From CAZALT01 sp964485515 (GTDB lineage Bacteria > Actinomycetota > Acidimicrobiia > Acidimicrobiales > Acidimicrobilacustridaceae), in contig CAZALT010000104.1 in the NCBI GenBank assembly GCA_964485515.1, positions 1-12,273 on the forward strand: DNA of 12,273 nt. Direction: 5' to 3'. The position numbers and the translations under genes are program-made. Every line of letters begins with the position of its first letter. Position 1 is the first letter of the stretch. The notes beneath the pieces were generated by a model, which was not told the DNA's origin, ran no database searches, and saw only the letters and a program-made list of their open reading frames with translations. Shown here one piece after another: positions 6,186-12,273 of the stretch.

Positions 6186-6905
6186 TCAAACCCGGCCGAA
6201 CGCCACGCTGGCGCCGGACCAGTACCAGATGCTCTGGATCTGCACGGGTCGACCTCGGCCCGGTGCGTGCACGATGTTGCCGTCGCCGACGTAGAGGCCG
6301 ACGTGGGACGGGTCGCCGCTCCGTCCACCGCGCCAGTAGAAGACGAGGTCGCCGGGCTGTAGCTCGGCTTCGGAGATCGGCTGGGTCTGGGCGTGCTGCG
6401 AGCCGGTGTAGTGACCGAGGCCGACGCCGACCTGGCCCCATGCCCACATCGTCAGCCCCGAGCAGTCGAAGCTGGTGGGGCCCGAACCGCCCCACACGTA
6501 GGGGCTGCCGAGGCGGCTGAGCGCGGCCCAGACCGCGAGCTCACCCGGTGTGGGAGCGGGCGGTGGGGCCGGAGCCTCGGCGGGAGGGGTGACCGCGGCG
6601 GCCGGGGCCTGCGGGGTCGCTTTCGCGGCCGGTCGGAGCAGCGTCTCGAGATCGAGGCCGAGCGTGGATCCGGTCGGCGCCGGGGCGAGGAGCTGGTGGA
6701 GGTCCCCGGTGCGGTCGAACGCGGCGGCGAGCGACCGCCGTTCGGTGCGGGCCGTGGTCGGGGTCGGAGCGGCACCTGCGGGGTGCGCCGCGGCGGTGGC
6801 GAGCAGGCCCAGGGCCATCGATGCGCCGAGCGTTCGGAGGAGGGGCCGTCGGGTCTTGCGCGGCGTGGACGGGGTGGCCCCCGAATATGACGATTCAGCA
6901 AACAT
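6186..6905 (-). CDS. Secreted NlpC/P60 family peptidoglycan peptidase
   Basis: A 239-residue cell-wall hydrolase of the NlpC/P60 family, which cleaves stem peptides of peptidoglycan. The N-terminus has a basic stretch (RKTRRPLLR, 16-24), a hydrophobic core and a likely cleavage after AGA near residue 45. A low-complexity Pro/Ala linker runs to about 118. The catalytic domain covers about 120-239: Cys148 in TSFDCSGL, His201 in DPSHVGLYVGDG and His213 in NIVHA. GSPYVWGGSGP and LQPGDLVFY are family hallmarks. No SH3, LysM or coiled-coil segment is present, unlike RipA-type proteins. The ATG at 6905 lacks a clear Shine-Dalgarno sequence, but the signal peptide is well formed from it. It lies 70 bases before the Sco gene and may or may not be cotranscribed with it. 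Confidence 0.88.
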   Translation of the reverse strand: MFAESSYSGATPSTPRKTRRPLLRTLGASMALGLLATAAAHPAGAAPTPTTARTERRSLAAAFDRTGDLHQLLAPAPTGSTLGLDLETLLRPAAKATPQAPAAAVTPPAEAPAPPPAPTPGELAVWAALSRLGSPYVWGGSGPTSFDCSGLTMWAWGQVGVGLGHYTGSQHAQTQPISEAELQPGDLVFYWRGGRSGDPSHVGLYVGDGNIVHAPGRGRPVQIQSIWYWSGASVAFGRV

Positions 6906-7003
6906 TGTTGCGAAAGGGTTACGAACCGGGGGGTCGTTTCCAACGCGGGTGGCTGCATCGGCGCGCGAAGTTGGCCCTGACCTGCGCTTTCATCCCACGT
7001 GAC

Positions 7004-7040
7004 TTCCGTCTCGAAGACGGAATCGGCCTCCAATTAGGCC
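7004..7040. terminator. Two adjacent small stem-loops after the hydrolase gene
   Basis: On the minus strand GGCCT-AATTGG-AGGCC (7040-7025) overlaps the hydrolase stop codon, and TTCCGTCT-TCG-AGACGGAA (7022-7004) follows at once with an 8-pair perfect stem. There is no U tract. The position between the heme cluster and the NlpC gene suits a transcription end or processing site, but the call rests only on the structure. Confidence 0.35.
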
Positions 7041-7666
7041 AAAAGGCGCAGGATCTCGTCGTCGCTCAACGCGTGGCCTCCGGGGACCTCGGTGAAGGTC
7101 ACGGCGACCCCCGACCGTTCGAGGACGCGGGCCGTGCTCCGGCCCAGCTGCGCGTCGACGACGTCGTCGTCGGCGCCGTGCACGAGGTCCGCCCGCGTGT
7201 GGCCCGCGGCCCCGGCGAAGTCCCAGGTCACGTCGGGGTCCGAGGCCAGCCAGCCGGCCACGGTGGCCACGGTGGCCGGTCGCCAGCGGGGTTCGGGGGC
7301 GGCACCGAACACGAGGGCCAGCGCGGTCGCCGCACCCTGTGAGTACCCGATGACCCGGCTTGGCCCGGTGTCGTTCGTGCCGGCGACGAACGTGGCCGTC
7401 AGGCGTTCGACCGCCTCGGCCAGGGTGCCGAAGTCTCCGGGCCGTTCGGGCGCGTCCCCGTCCGCGGAGACGAACCAGGCCGCACCGCCGTCGGCCGTGC
7501 GCACCGGCCCGATCGGCGCCAGCAGCCCGACGTCGGCCGGGACGAGACCCGCGACGCGTTCGAGCAGCCGAGCGGGGTCGTCGCCGTGTCCATGGAGCAC
7601 GGCGATCACCGTCGTCGGGGTTTCGGATGCTTGGTGGACGAGGACGGGGAGCGGATCGTGAGCCAT
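7034..7666 (-). CDS. Alpha/beta hydrolase, phospholipase/carboxylesterase family
   Basis: A 210-residue cytoplasmic serine hydrolase of the small LysoPL/carboxylesterase type. The catalytic triad can be read: Ser109 in IGYSQGAAT, Asp167 in VHGADDDVV, and His188 in PGGHALSDD. The oxyanion region LHGHGDDPARLL near residues 24-35 and the PIGPVRTADGGAAWF segment are typical of the family, which acts on short acyl esters; the natural substrate cannot be told. No signal peptide. It starts 42 bases after the end of hemY, on the same strand, so it probably rides on the heme transcript although no link to heme synthesis is known. It ends in TAA just before a pair of stem-loops. Confidence 0.82.
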   Translation of the reverse strand: MAHDPLPVLVHQASETPTTVIAVLHGHGDDPARLLERVAGLVPADVGLLAPIGPVRTADGGAAWFVSADGDAPERPGDFGTLAEAVERLTATFVAGTNDTGPSRVIGYSQGAATALALVFGAAPEPRWRPATVATVAGWLASDPDVTWDFAGAAGHTRADLVHGADDDVVDAQLGRSTARVLERSGVAVTFTEVPGGHALSDDEILRLLA

Positions 7667-7708
7667 GGCGGCGGCATCGTCGCAGGTCGCCCTGCATCTC
7701 GCAACGCG

Positions 7709-9183
7709 CTACCCGGCGTCGAGGATGCGCTGCGCTGCGGCGCGGCCCTGGCGGATGCAGGCGGGGATGCCGAGCCCGTCGTAGGCCGCGCCGGCCAGGT
7801 GCACACCGGGGTGCGATCGATCGATCGACGCCCGCCACGCGGCGACGCGGTCGAGGTGGCCCGGCGTGAACTGCGGGAGCGCATCGTTCCAGCGGGTCAC
7901 CCGGTGGGGGNNNNNNNNNNNNNNNNNNNNNNNNNNNNNNNNNNNNNNNNNNNNNNNNNNNNNNNNNNNNNNNNNNNNNNNNNNNNNNNNNNNNNNNNNN
8001 NNNNNNNNNNCACCGTCGCGACGAGGGCCTGGTCGTCGAGCAGCAGTCCGCGTTCGTCGGTCGAGCGTCCCACCGACACGCGGAAGATCACCTGGTCGGG
8101 GCGGTCGAGGTGCGACCACTTCGACGACGCCCACGAGCACGCCGTGACGGTGCGCGCTTCGCGACGGCTCACGAGGAAGCCGGTTCCGTCGAGTGGGTGG
8201 CGCACCGCCTGGCGGTCGAAGGCGAGGGCGATCATGGCGACCGAGGCGTAGCGGACGGTGTCGATCTCGTCGCACACGAGGTCGTCGACCCCCGCGGCGC
8301 GCAGGAGCGAGGCGGCCGCCGGGGCTGGCGTGGCGAGGACGACCGCGTCGGCGCTCAGGTCGCCTCGACGTGTCGCCATCGACCAGCGGTCGGCATCTCG
8401 ATGTAGGGCCATGACCTCGGTATCGAGCTGGATGTCACCACCACGGCGTCGTACCGAGTTGGCCAGGGCGTCGGTCAAGGTGGAGGTGCCGTTGCGCAGC
8501 CCGTAGAAGATGGGTGCGTCCGCATCGGCGACCGCGGCGCGCTGGGTGCGGAGCCCGGCGATGAGGCTCGGCTGGTCGCGGACCGCGGCGGCGAGTTGGG
8601 GTGCGCCGGACTGCACGCTCAACCGGTCGGCGTCGCCGGCGTTCACTCCGCTCAGCAGCGGCTCGATCAGGACCTCGAAGGCCTCGTCGCCGAGTCGGCG
8701 GCGGGCGAGCGCGCCGACGGTGGTGTCGCCGGCCAAGGGCTCGCCGCCCATGGTCAGGTCGTCGCGGACCCGGGCCGCTCCTTGGTCGCTCAGCAGCCCG
8801 CTCGCGTCGAGCGCGTCGAGGTCGGTCGGCACGCCGAGGACGAGGCCGTCGGGGAAGCGGTGGAGCTCACCGTCGATGAGCAGGTAGGCGCCGCGGCGGG
8901 CGGGGGTGACGAGCTCGTCGCCCAGTCCGAGCTCACGGCACAGGTCGACGGCGTCGGGGACCCGGGCGAGGAAGGCGTCGGCCGCCGTGTCGAGGTCGAG
9001 CCCGGCGAACGGTTCGGTGCGGATCTTGCCGCCGACCTGATCGTCTCGTTCGACGAGGGTGACCCGCGCGCCGGCCGAAGCCAACGTGTGCGCCGCGGTC
9101 AGCCCGGCGATGCCCGCGCCGACCACGACGACATCGGGTGCATCGGGCGGCGCATGGGGCCTCTGGGTTCCGTCGCCGGTCAT
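7709..9183 (-). CDS. hemY: Coproporphyrinogen III oxidase (HemY/CgoX), interrupted by an assembly gap
   Basis: FAD enzyme that oxidises coproporphyrinogen III to coproporphyrin III in the Gram-positive heme route (in other bacteria the same family acts on protoporphyrinogen IX). The first 391 codons (9183-8011) include the FAD-binding VVVVGAGIAGLTAAHTLASAG loop with G22, G24 and G27, then VERDDQVGGKIRT and the LLSGVNAGDADRLSV segment. The last 66 residues (7910-7709) carry RWNDALPQFTPGHLDRV and GVHLAGAAYDGLGIPACI. These two parts lie in different frames across the 100 N, so the N count is not the real gap; by comparison with the family only about 12-15 residues seem missing, with a true gap of length 2 modulo 3. 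The ATG is 13 bases after the hemH stop. The gene is probably intact in the organism. Confidence 0.88.
7911..8010. other. Assembly gap (100 N) inside hemY
   Basis: Exactly 100 N between the two parts of hemY. The reading frame changes across it, which shows the length is a placeholder. Confidence 0.95.
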
Positions 9184-9196
9184 GGGGTCGGCGCCG

Positions 9197-10177
9197 TCAG
9201 GACGGCGTGGGCGGGAGCCAGGTGGAAGGGTCGGTCCCGTCGTCGAGGGAGCGGGCCGAGTCGGTGCAGCGCACGATGAGCTCGGCGAGCGCCGCCATGG
9301 TGGGAGCGTGGTCGTTGAGCGACCGGGTGCGGGCGAAGGCCAGTCCGACCTCGGCCGAGACGGCGGCCGATTCGATGTCGAGGTCGTAGCGCACCTCGAG
9401 GTGGTCGGACACGAAGCCCTGTGCGCACACGAGCACGCCGTCGGCGCGGCCGGTGGCGGCGAGCTCGCGGATCACCACGTTCACATCCGGGCCCCGCCAC
9501 GGTTCCGGCGTTCGGCCCGCGCTCTGCCACGCCAGCGCCCAGTCGGCCCACGGCGAGAGCCCGAGGCGCTCGGCGACCGCCTCGGCCGACTCCTGCAGCT
9601 GGCCGGGGTAGGGGTCGTCGAGGAGCGCGCGCTCGGGGAGCGAGTGCGCCGTGAAGAGCACCTTGTGGTTGGCGGGCAGCTCGACCTGGGCGTTGCGCAC
9701 GGCCTCGGTGAGGAAGTCGAGGTACTCGGGCAGCAGGTGCCAGCTGGAGATGGCCCCGAACGCGAGGTCGTGCTGCGTGCAGGCCTCGACGGCTCGTTCG
9801 AGGTAGGCCCCGACGCTGGCCGCGCTGTAGTGGGGGGCGAGGACGAGGCCCGTCACCCGTTCGACGCCCTGCGCCTCCAGCGTCGTGATGGCGTCCTCGA
9901 TGAACGGCGCGGCGTGCTTCTGGCCCAGCACGACCACGTAGCCACCGGGCCAACGCTCGTCGAGGGCCGCCTCGATGGCGGCCCGTTGGCTCTCGGTGCG
10001 TGCCGCCAGGCCCGACACGCCGCCGAGGGCGTCGTAGCGCGCCGTGAGGTCGGCCAGCTCCTCGGGCGAGGGAGGTCGACCTCGTCGGATGTGCGTGTAG
10101 TACGCCTCGATCTCTTCGGGACCGGCCGGCGTTCCGTAGGACATGAGCACGACACCGACGGGAGGGCGGGTGGTCAT
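9197..10177 (-). CDS. hemH: Coproporphyrin ferrochelatase (HemH/CpfC)
   Basis: A 326-residue soluble enzyme that inserts Fe2+ into coproporphyrin III (or protoporphyrin IX in the classical route). The N-terminal stretch SYGTPAGPEEIEAYYTHIRR is very close to the Bacillus-type enzyme, and Y14 occupies the position of its iron-ligand Tyr. The catalytic His is H178 in FTAHSLPER, and the conserved acidic region is FVSDHLEVRYDLD with E251. LAPHYSAASVGAY and WQSAGRTPEPWRGPDV are further family motifs. Of the C-terminal cysteines that bind a [2Fe-2S] cluster in many actinobacterial enzymes, only one Cys is seen (in VRCTDS), so a cluster is unlikely. The ATG at 10177 overlaps the hemE stop as ATGA, implying coupled translation. 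Confidence 0.92.
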   Translation of the reverse strand: MTTRPPVGVVLMSYGTPAGPEEIEAYYTHIRRGRPPSPEELADLTARYDALGGVSGLAARTESQRAAIEAALDERWPGGYVVVLGQKHAAPFIEDAITTLEAQGVERVTGLVLAPHYSAASVGAYLERAVEACTQHDLAFGAISSWHLLPEYLDFLTEAVRNAQVELPANHKVLFTAHSLPERALLDDPYPGQLQESAEAVAERLGLSPWADWALAWQSAGRTPEPWRGPDVNVVIRELAATGRADGVLVCAQGFVSDHLEVRYDLDIESAAVSAEVGLAFARTRSLNDHAPTMAALAELIVRCTDSARSLDDGTDPSTWLPPTPS

Positions 10178-11295
10178 CGGTCCGTGTCGGCGCCGGGACC
10201 GTCGGCTCGACCCTCGCGGTGGACGAGGTCGACGACCTGTTCGAGGATCTCGGGGTCGAGCTCGGGGAGCACGCCGTGGCCGAGGTTGAAGACGTGGCCG
10301 GGGTGGCCGGCGTTGCGGCGGAGCACGTCGCGGACCCGCGCCTCGACGACGGGCCACGGCGCGGCGCAGATGGCCGGGTCGAGGTTGCCCTGGAGGGCGG
10401 TGCCCTCGGGCACTCGCGTGCGGGCCACGTCGAGCGGAACCCGCCAATCGACACCGACGACGTCGGCTCCGGCCGATGCCATGAGCCCGAGCAGCTCGCC
10501 CGTGCCGACACCGAAGTGGATGCGGGGCACGCCGAGATCGGCGACCGCTTCGAGGACGCGGCGGGAGTGGGGGAGGACGAGCTCCTCGTAGTCGGGCGGG
10601 GAAAGCGCGCCGGCCCAGCTGTCGAAGAGCTGGATGGCGGACGCACCGGCGTCGATCTGGGAGCGCAGCGACACGATGGCCAGGTCGGTGAGGCGCTCCA
10701 TCAGGTCGTGCCACAGGGCGGGGTCGGCCGCCATGAGGGACTTGGTGCGGAGGTAGGTGCGTGACGGCTGTCCCTCGATCAGGTACGACGCCACCGTGAA
10801 GGGGGCCCCGGCGAACCCGATGAGGGGCACGTCGAGCTCCTTGACCAGGATGCGCACGGTCTCGAGCACGTAGGGCGTGTCGGCCTCGGGGTCGAGCGGG
10901 CGGAGCCGGTCGAGGTCGCCGCGGCCGGCGAAAGGCTGGGACACCACCGGACCGATGCCGGGAGTGACGTCGACGCCGAAGCCGATGGCGGCCACCGGGA
11001 CGACGATGTCGGAGTACAAGATGGCGGCGTCGACCCCGTAGCGGCGGACGGGTTGGAGCGTGATCTCGGCCGACAGCTCGGGATCGGCGATGGCGTCGAG
11101 GATGCTGCCTTCGCCGCGGATGGCGCGGTACTCGGGCAGCGATCGGCCGGCCTGGCGCATGAACCAGACGGGGACTCGCCCGCGTCCGGTCCCGGGTTCG
11201 TCGCCTGGGTCCGGGGCCTCGGAGCGGCACGCCCGGAGGAACGGGGAGTTGCCGAGCAGCTCGGTCGACTCGTTGGTCAGGTCGGGTCCGGTCAC
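10174..11295 (-). CDS. hemE: Uroporphyrinogen decarboxylase (HemE)
   Basis: A 373-residue cytoplasmic enzyme that removes the four acetate carboxyls of uroporphyrinogen III to give coproporphyrinogen III, the substrate of the HemY encoded two genes downstream. Hallmarks are FMRQAGRSLPEYR (R47 and R51 of the substrate-binding loop), ILYSDIVVPVAAIGFGVDV (D96, the catalytic Asp), GFAGAPFTVASYLIEG, QLFDSWAG and HVFNLGHGVLP near the C-terminus. Between FLRACR and VPVWFMRQ there is an extra segment of about 12 residues (SEAPDPGDEPGTGRGR) compared with the usual short linker. The GTG at 11295 was chosen because it precedes the conserved start of the fold and sits 8 bases after a TAGCGT -10-like element, which suggests a leaderless message. 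First gene of the heme operon. Confidence 0.92.
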   Translation of the reverse strand: MTGPDLTNESTELLGNSPFLRACRSEAPDPGDEPGTGRGRVPVWFMRQAGRSLPEYRAIRGEGSILDAIADPELSAEITLQPVRRYGVDAAILYSDIVVPVAAIGFGVDVTPGIGPVVSQPFAGRGDLDRLRPLDPEADTPYVLETVRILVKELDVPLIGFAGAPFTVASYLIEGQPSRTYLRTKSLMAADPALWHDLMERLTDLAIVSLRSQIDAGASAIQLFDSWAGALSPPDYEELVLPHSRRVLEAVADLGVPRIHFGVGTGELLGLMASAGADVVGVDWRVPLDVARTRVPEGTALQGNLDPAICAAPWPVVEARVRDVLRRNAGHPGHVFNLGHGVLPELDPEILEQVVDLVHREGRADGPGADTDR

Positions 11296-11303
11296 AGCCA
11301 GGC

Positions 11304-11309
11304 ACGCTA
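11304..11309 (-). promoter_or_regulatory. Possible -10 element for leaderless hemE
   Basis: TAGCGT on the minus strand fits the actinobacterial TANNNT -10 pattern and is followed by 8 bases and then the hemE GTG, the spacing expected for a transcript starting at or beside the start codon. No -35 is recognisable. Confidence 0.35.
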
Positions 11310-11339
11310 CCCGCGTCACCCGCAGCCCCGATCGGCCCC

Positions 11340-11386
11340 AAATTGCGTGGATCTTTCCCGGGAACCGAACAAGATCGACGCAATTT
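11340..11386. repeat. Near-perfect 16-base inverted repeat between hemE and a divergent gene
   Basis: Left arm aaattgcgtggatctt (11340-11355) and right arm aagatcgacgcaattt (11371-11386) are complementary at 15 of 16 positions (mismatch 11349 with 11377), around a 15-base loop that takes part in a ttcccgggaa palindrome (11355-11364). The arms are AT-richer than the surroundings. It lies 45 bases upstream of the hemE start and 37 bases before the plus-strand ATG, so it could be an operator or a repetitive extragenic palindrome. As structure it is certain; its function is not known. Confidence 0.8.
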
Positions 11387-11422
11387 CGGTCCTGGGGGGC
11401 GGATCGGGAGTTGAATCGGGGG

Positions 11423-11686
11423 ATGCGCCGCTCCATCGACGACTACCCCTTCGACGCGGCGGACTACCCGCCCGAGTACGAGGACGACGAGCTCACCCCC
11501 ATCTCATGGGGCATCGCGATCAGCGACGACTACGACGACGGCGAGCCCCGCATCGTGCTCACCGTGGAAGAGGTCGGCAAGGCCGGAGCGGGACTCGTGG
11601 GCCATCTTTCGCCGGCCATCGCCCGCCGGCTGCGCGTCGCGATCCGAGACGGGCTCCGCGAGATCGGCGAGTCGGACGGCGACTGA
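11423..11686 (+). CDS. Small acidic protein of unknown function
   Basis: An 87-residue product, not recognised. The first 40 residues are very acidic and Tyr-rich (MRRSIDDYPFDAADYPPEYE then DDE and ISDDYDDGEPR). The second half looks like a small alpha/beta unit: a strand RIVLTVEEVG, then LVGHLSPAIARRLRVAIRDG as an amphipathic helix, ending in Glu/Asp. No signal peptide or membrane segment. The ATG at 11423 follows a run of G (atcgggggATG) that may serve as a close ribosome binding site; an in-frame TTG lies four codons upstream. Transcribed away from hemE across the 127-base shared upstream region. The ordered amphipathic pattern and codon use make it a probable real gene; the overlapping minus-strand frames are Arg/Ser-rich and look like shadows. 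Confidence 0.65.
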   Translation: MRRSIDDYPFDAADYPPEYEDDELTPISWGIAISDDYDDGEPRIVLTVEEVGKAGAGLVGHLSPAIARRLRVAIRDGLREIGESDGD

Positions 11687-11718
11687 GCACGGTGCCTGAG
11701 CACGGTGCCTGAGCACGG
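11683..11718. repeat. 13-base tandem repeat at the end of the small acidic gene
   Basis: ctgagcacggtgc occurs twice in tandem (11683-11695, 11696-11708) and a third, shortened copy ctgagcacgg follows (11709-11718). The first copy contains the gene's TGA stop codon. Confidence 0.8.
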
Positions 11719-11783
11719 CGACCGAGTCTGAGAAGGGTGATCGGGGCCGGCCGGGCCGAAGTGGGCCATCGCGCGGCACTGGG

Positions 11784-11965
11784 TATCATGGTCGACCCCT
11801 CGTTTTGCCTGGCCAGAACCCCGGCAGAAGGAGGATCACAAGGAGGTGCGCCGTCAGGCGTACCGACCCAGGAGGTCGTGTGGTGTTCGACCGCAGCGCA
11901 GCGAGGATCGAACGATCGCTCGTCGCTCCGCTCGTCAGCCTTCACGGGTCGCAACAAGGAGTTCC
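11784..11965 (+). promoter_or_regulatory. Long putative leader of the HelD-like gene
   Basis: The 279 bases between the small acidic gene and the next ATG show no gene I can support. A TATCAT at 11784-11789 could be a -10 without a clear -35. Downstream are four Shine-Dalgarno-like sequences: AAGGAGG at 11828-11834 and 11840-11846, AGGAGG at 11870-11875, and the AAGGAG at 11956-11961 that serves the HelD-like ATG. An imperfect hairpin occupies about 11892-11933, with GATCG and CGATC at its tip. The arrangement suggests a transcribed leader, perhaps with short translated frames, but no conserved leader class is recognised. Confidence 0.3.
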
Positions 11966-12273
11966 ATGGCCGCACATCCCGACCTGGACACCGAGCAGGC
12001 CTACATCGATCGGGCCTATCAGTGTCTCGATGACACCCGCGAAGCCGCCACCCGCATGACGACCATGGTCGAAGTGGGCAAGGGTGGCACCGAGCAGGCG
12101 CGCTACGAGCGCGAGGTCATCTTCGAGACGATGTTGGGCCGGCTCACCCAGCTCGATCTGGGCGATGCCGCGCTGTGCTTCGGGCGCATCGACTTCGACC
12201 CCCGCGCCGTCAGCACCGGACTCGAACGCGACACCCAACCAGCCGATGGCGATCAACCAGCCAATGGCGATCA
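11966..12273 (+). CDS. HelD-like RNA polymerase-recycling ATPase, N-terminal fragment
   Basis: Partial gene: 102 codons before the window edge. The translation begins MAAHPDLDTEQAYIDRAYQC and continues LDDTREAATRM, then YEREVIFETMLGRLTQLD and LGDAALCFGRIDFD. This order, a helical EQ..ID..Y..LD..R opening followed by a LxFGRID strand, matches the N-terminal coiled-coil and first domain of UvrD-like HelD proteins of actinobacteria, which pry stalled RNA polymerase off DNA and in some species confer rifampicin tolerance. The helicase motifs lie beyond the window, so the assignment rests on this region only. AAGGAG 4 bases before the ATG supports the start. After FGRIDFDPRAVSTGLERD comes a QPADGD/QPANGD tandem insertion that reaches the edge of the sequence. 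Confidence 0.62.
   Translation, partial: MAAHPDLDTEQAYIDRAYQCLDDTREAATRMTTMVEVGKGGTEQARYEREVIFETMLGRLTQLDLGDAALCFGRIDFDPRAVSTGLERDTQPADGDQPANGD
12236..12273. repeat. 18-base coding tandem repeat at the window edge
   Basis: Unit caaccagccgatggcgat (12236-12253) is followed by a copy with one change, G to A (12254-12271), and by the first two bases of a third. It encodes QPADGD, QPANGD and so on, and keeps the reading frame of the HelD-like gene. Copy number cannot be seen. Confidence 0.85.

Noticed and set aside
6906..7033. Possible c-di-AMP (ydaO-type) riboswitch before the NlpC/P60 gene
   Set aside because: This riboswitch often precedes such genes in actinobacteria, but none of its conserved blocks can be found in these 128 bases.
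9197..11383. A 728-codon frame that looks like an N-terminal extension of ferrochelatase
   Set aside because: The upstream 400 residues are an out-of-frame reading of hemE; the ATG at 10177 overlapping the hemE stop is the natural start.
11835..11920. A translation reading RRCAVRRTDPGGRVVFD, faintly like a YlxR-type RNA-binding protein
   Set aside because: The YlxR CxxC and GRGAY motifs are missing and the frame runs on into the wrong frame of the HelD-like gene.
11846..11965. Upstream in-frame GTG extending the HelD-like protein by 40 residues
   Set aside because: The added residues are Arg/Ser-rich and unlike HelD N-termini, and AAGGAG stands directly before the ATG at 11966.

Overview
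The window is GC-rich, uses GTG and ATG starts, and packs its genes into overlapping operons. The heme genes are of the Gram-positive (coproporphyrin) type, and there is a class E-like sortase, an actinobacterial-type HelD N-terminus and a CtaG/Sco pair. Together these point to an actinobacterium, possibly an uncultured member of Acidimicrobiia; the class is inference. Two runs of exactly 100 N (3030-3129 and 7911-8010) mark it as a scaffolded draft or metagenome assembly.

Almost everything reads on the minus strand. From right to left these genes are: hemE, hemH and hemY (11295 to 7709, hemY broken by the second gap) with a small serine hydrolase; a secreted NlpC/P60 peptidase; a Sco, CtaG and DyP-peroxidase operon with overlapping or near-overlapping genes; a roughly 500-base region without a recognised gene that contains the first gap; then a sortase, an apolipoprotein N-acyltransferase (Lnt) and the first 71 codons of a GT4 glycosyltransferase that runs off the left edge. 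On the plus strand, diverging from hemE, are a small acidic protein of unknown function and the N-terminus of a HelD-type RNA polymerase-recycling ATPase that runs off the right edge.

Most of the genes concern the cell envelope and respiration. HemE, HemH and HemY make the heme precursor. Sco and CtaG deliver copper and assemble heme-copper oxidase. The DyP peroxidase is predicted to be a Tat-exported lipoprotein that uses heme. Lnt would N-acylate such lipoproteins, while the sortase and NlpC/P60 enzyme act on wall proteins and peptidoglycan. No CRISPR array, transposase, phage gene, rRNA or tRNA was seen.

The points most worth a second look are: a near-perfect 16-base inverted repeat in the hemE divergent promoter region; an Lnt with serine where the catalytic cysteine should be; a DyP peroxidase whose GxxDG motif reads GFHDH; and a TTAGG/CCTAA metal-repressor-like box beside a strongly structured gene-free segment whose G-U pairs favour a plus-strand RNA. 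No established novel system is claimed.
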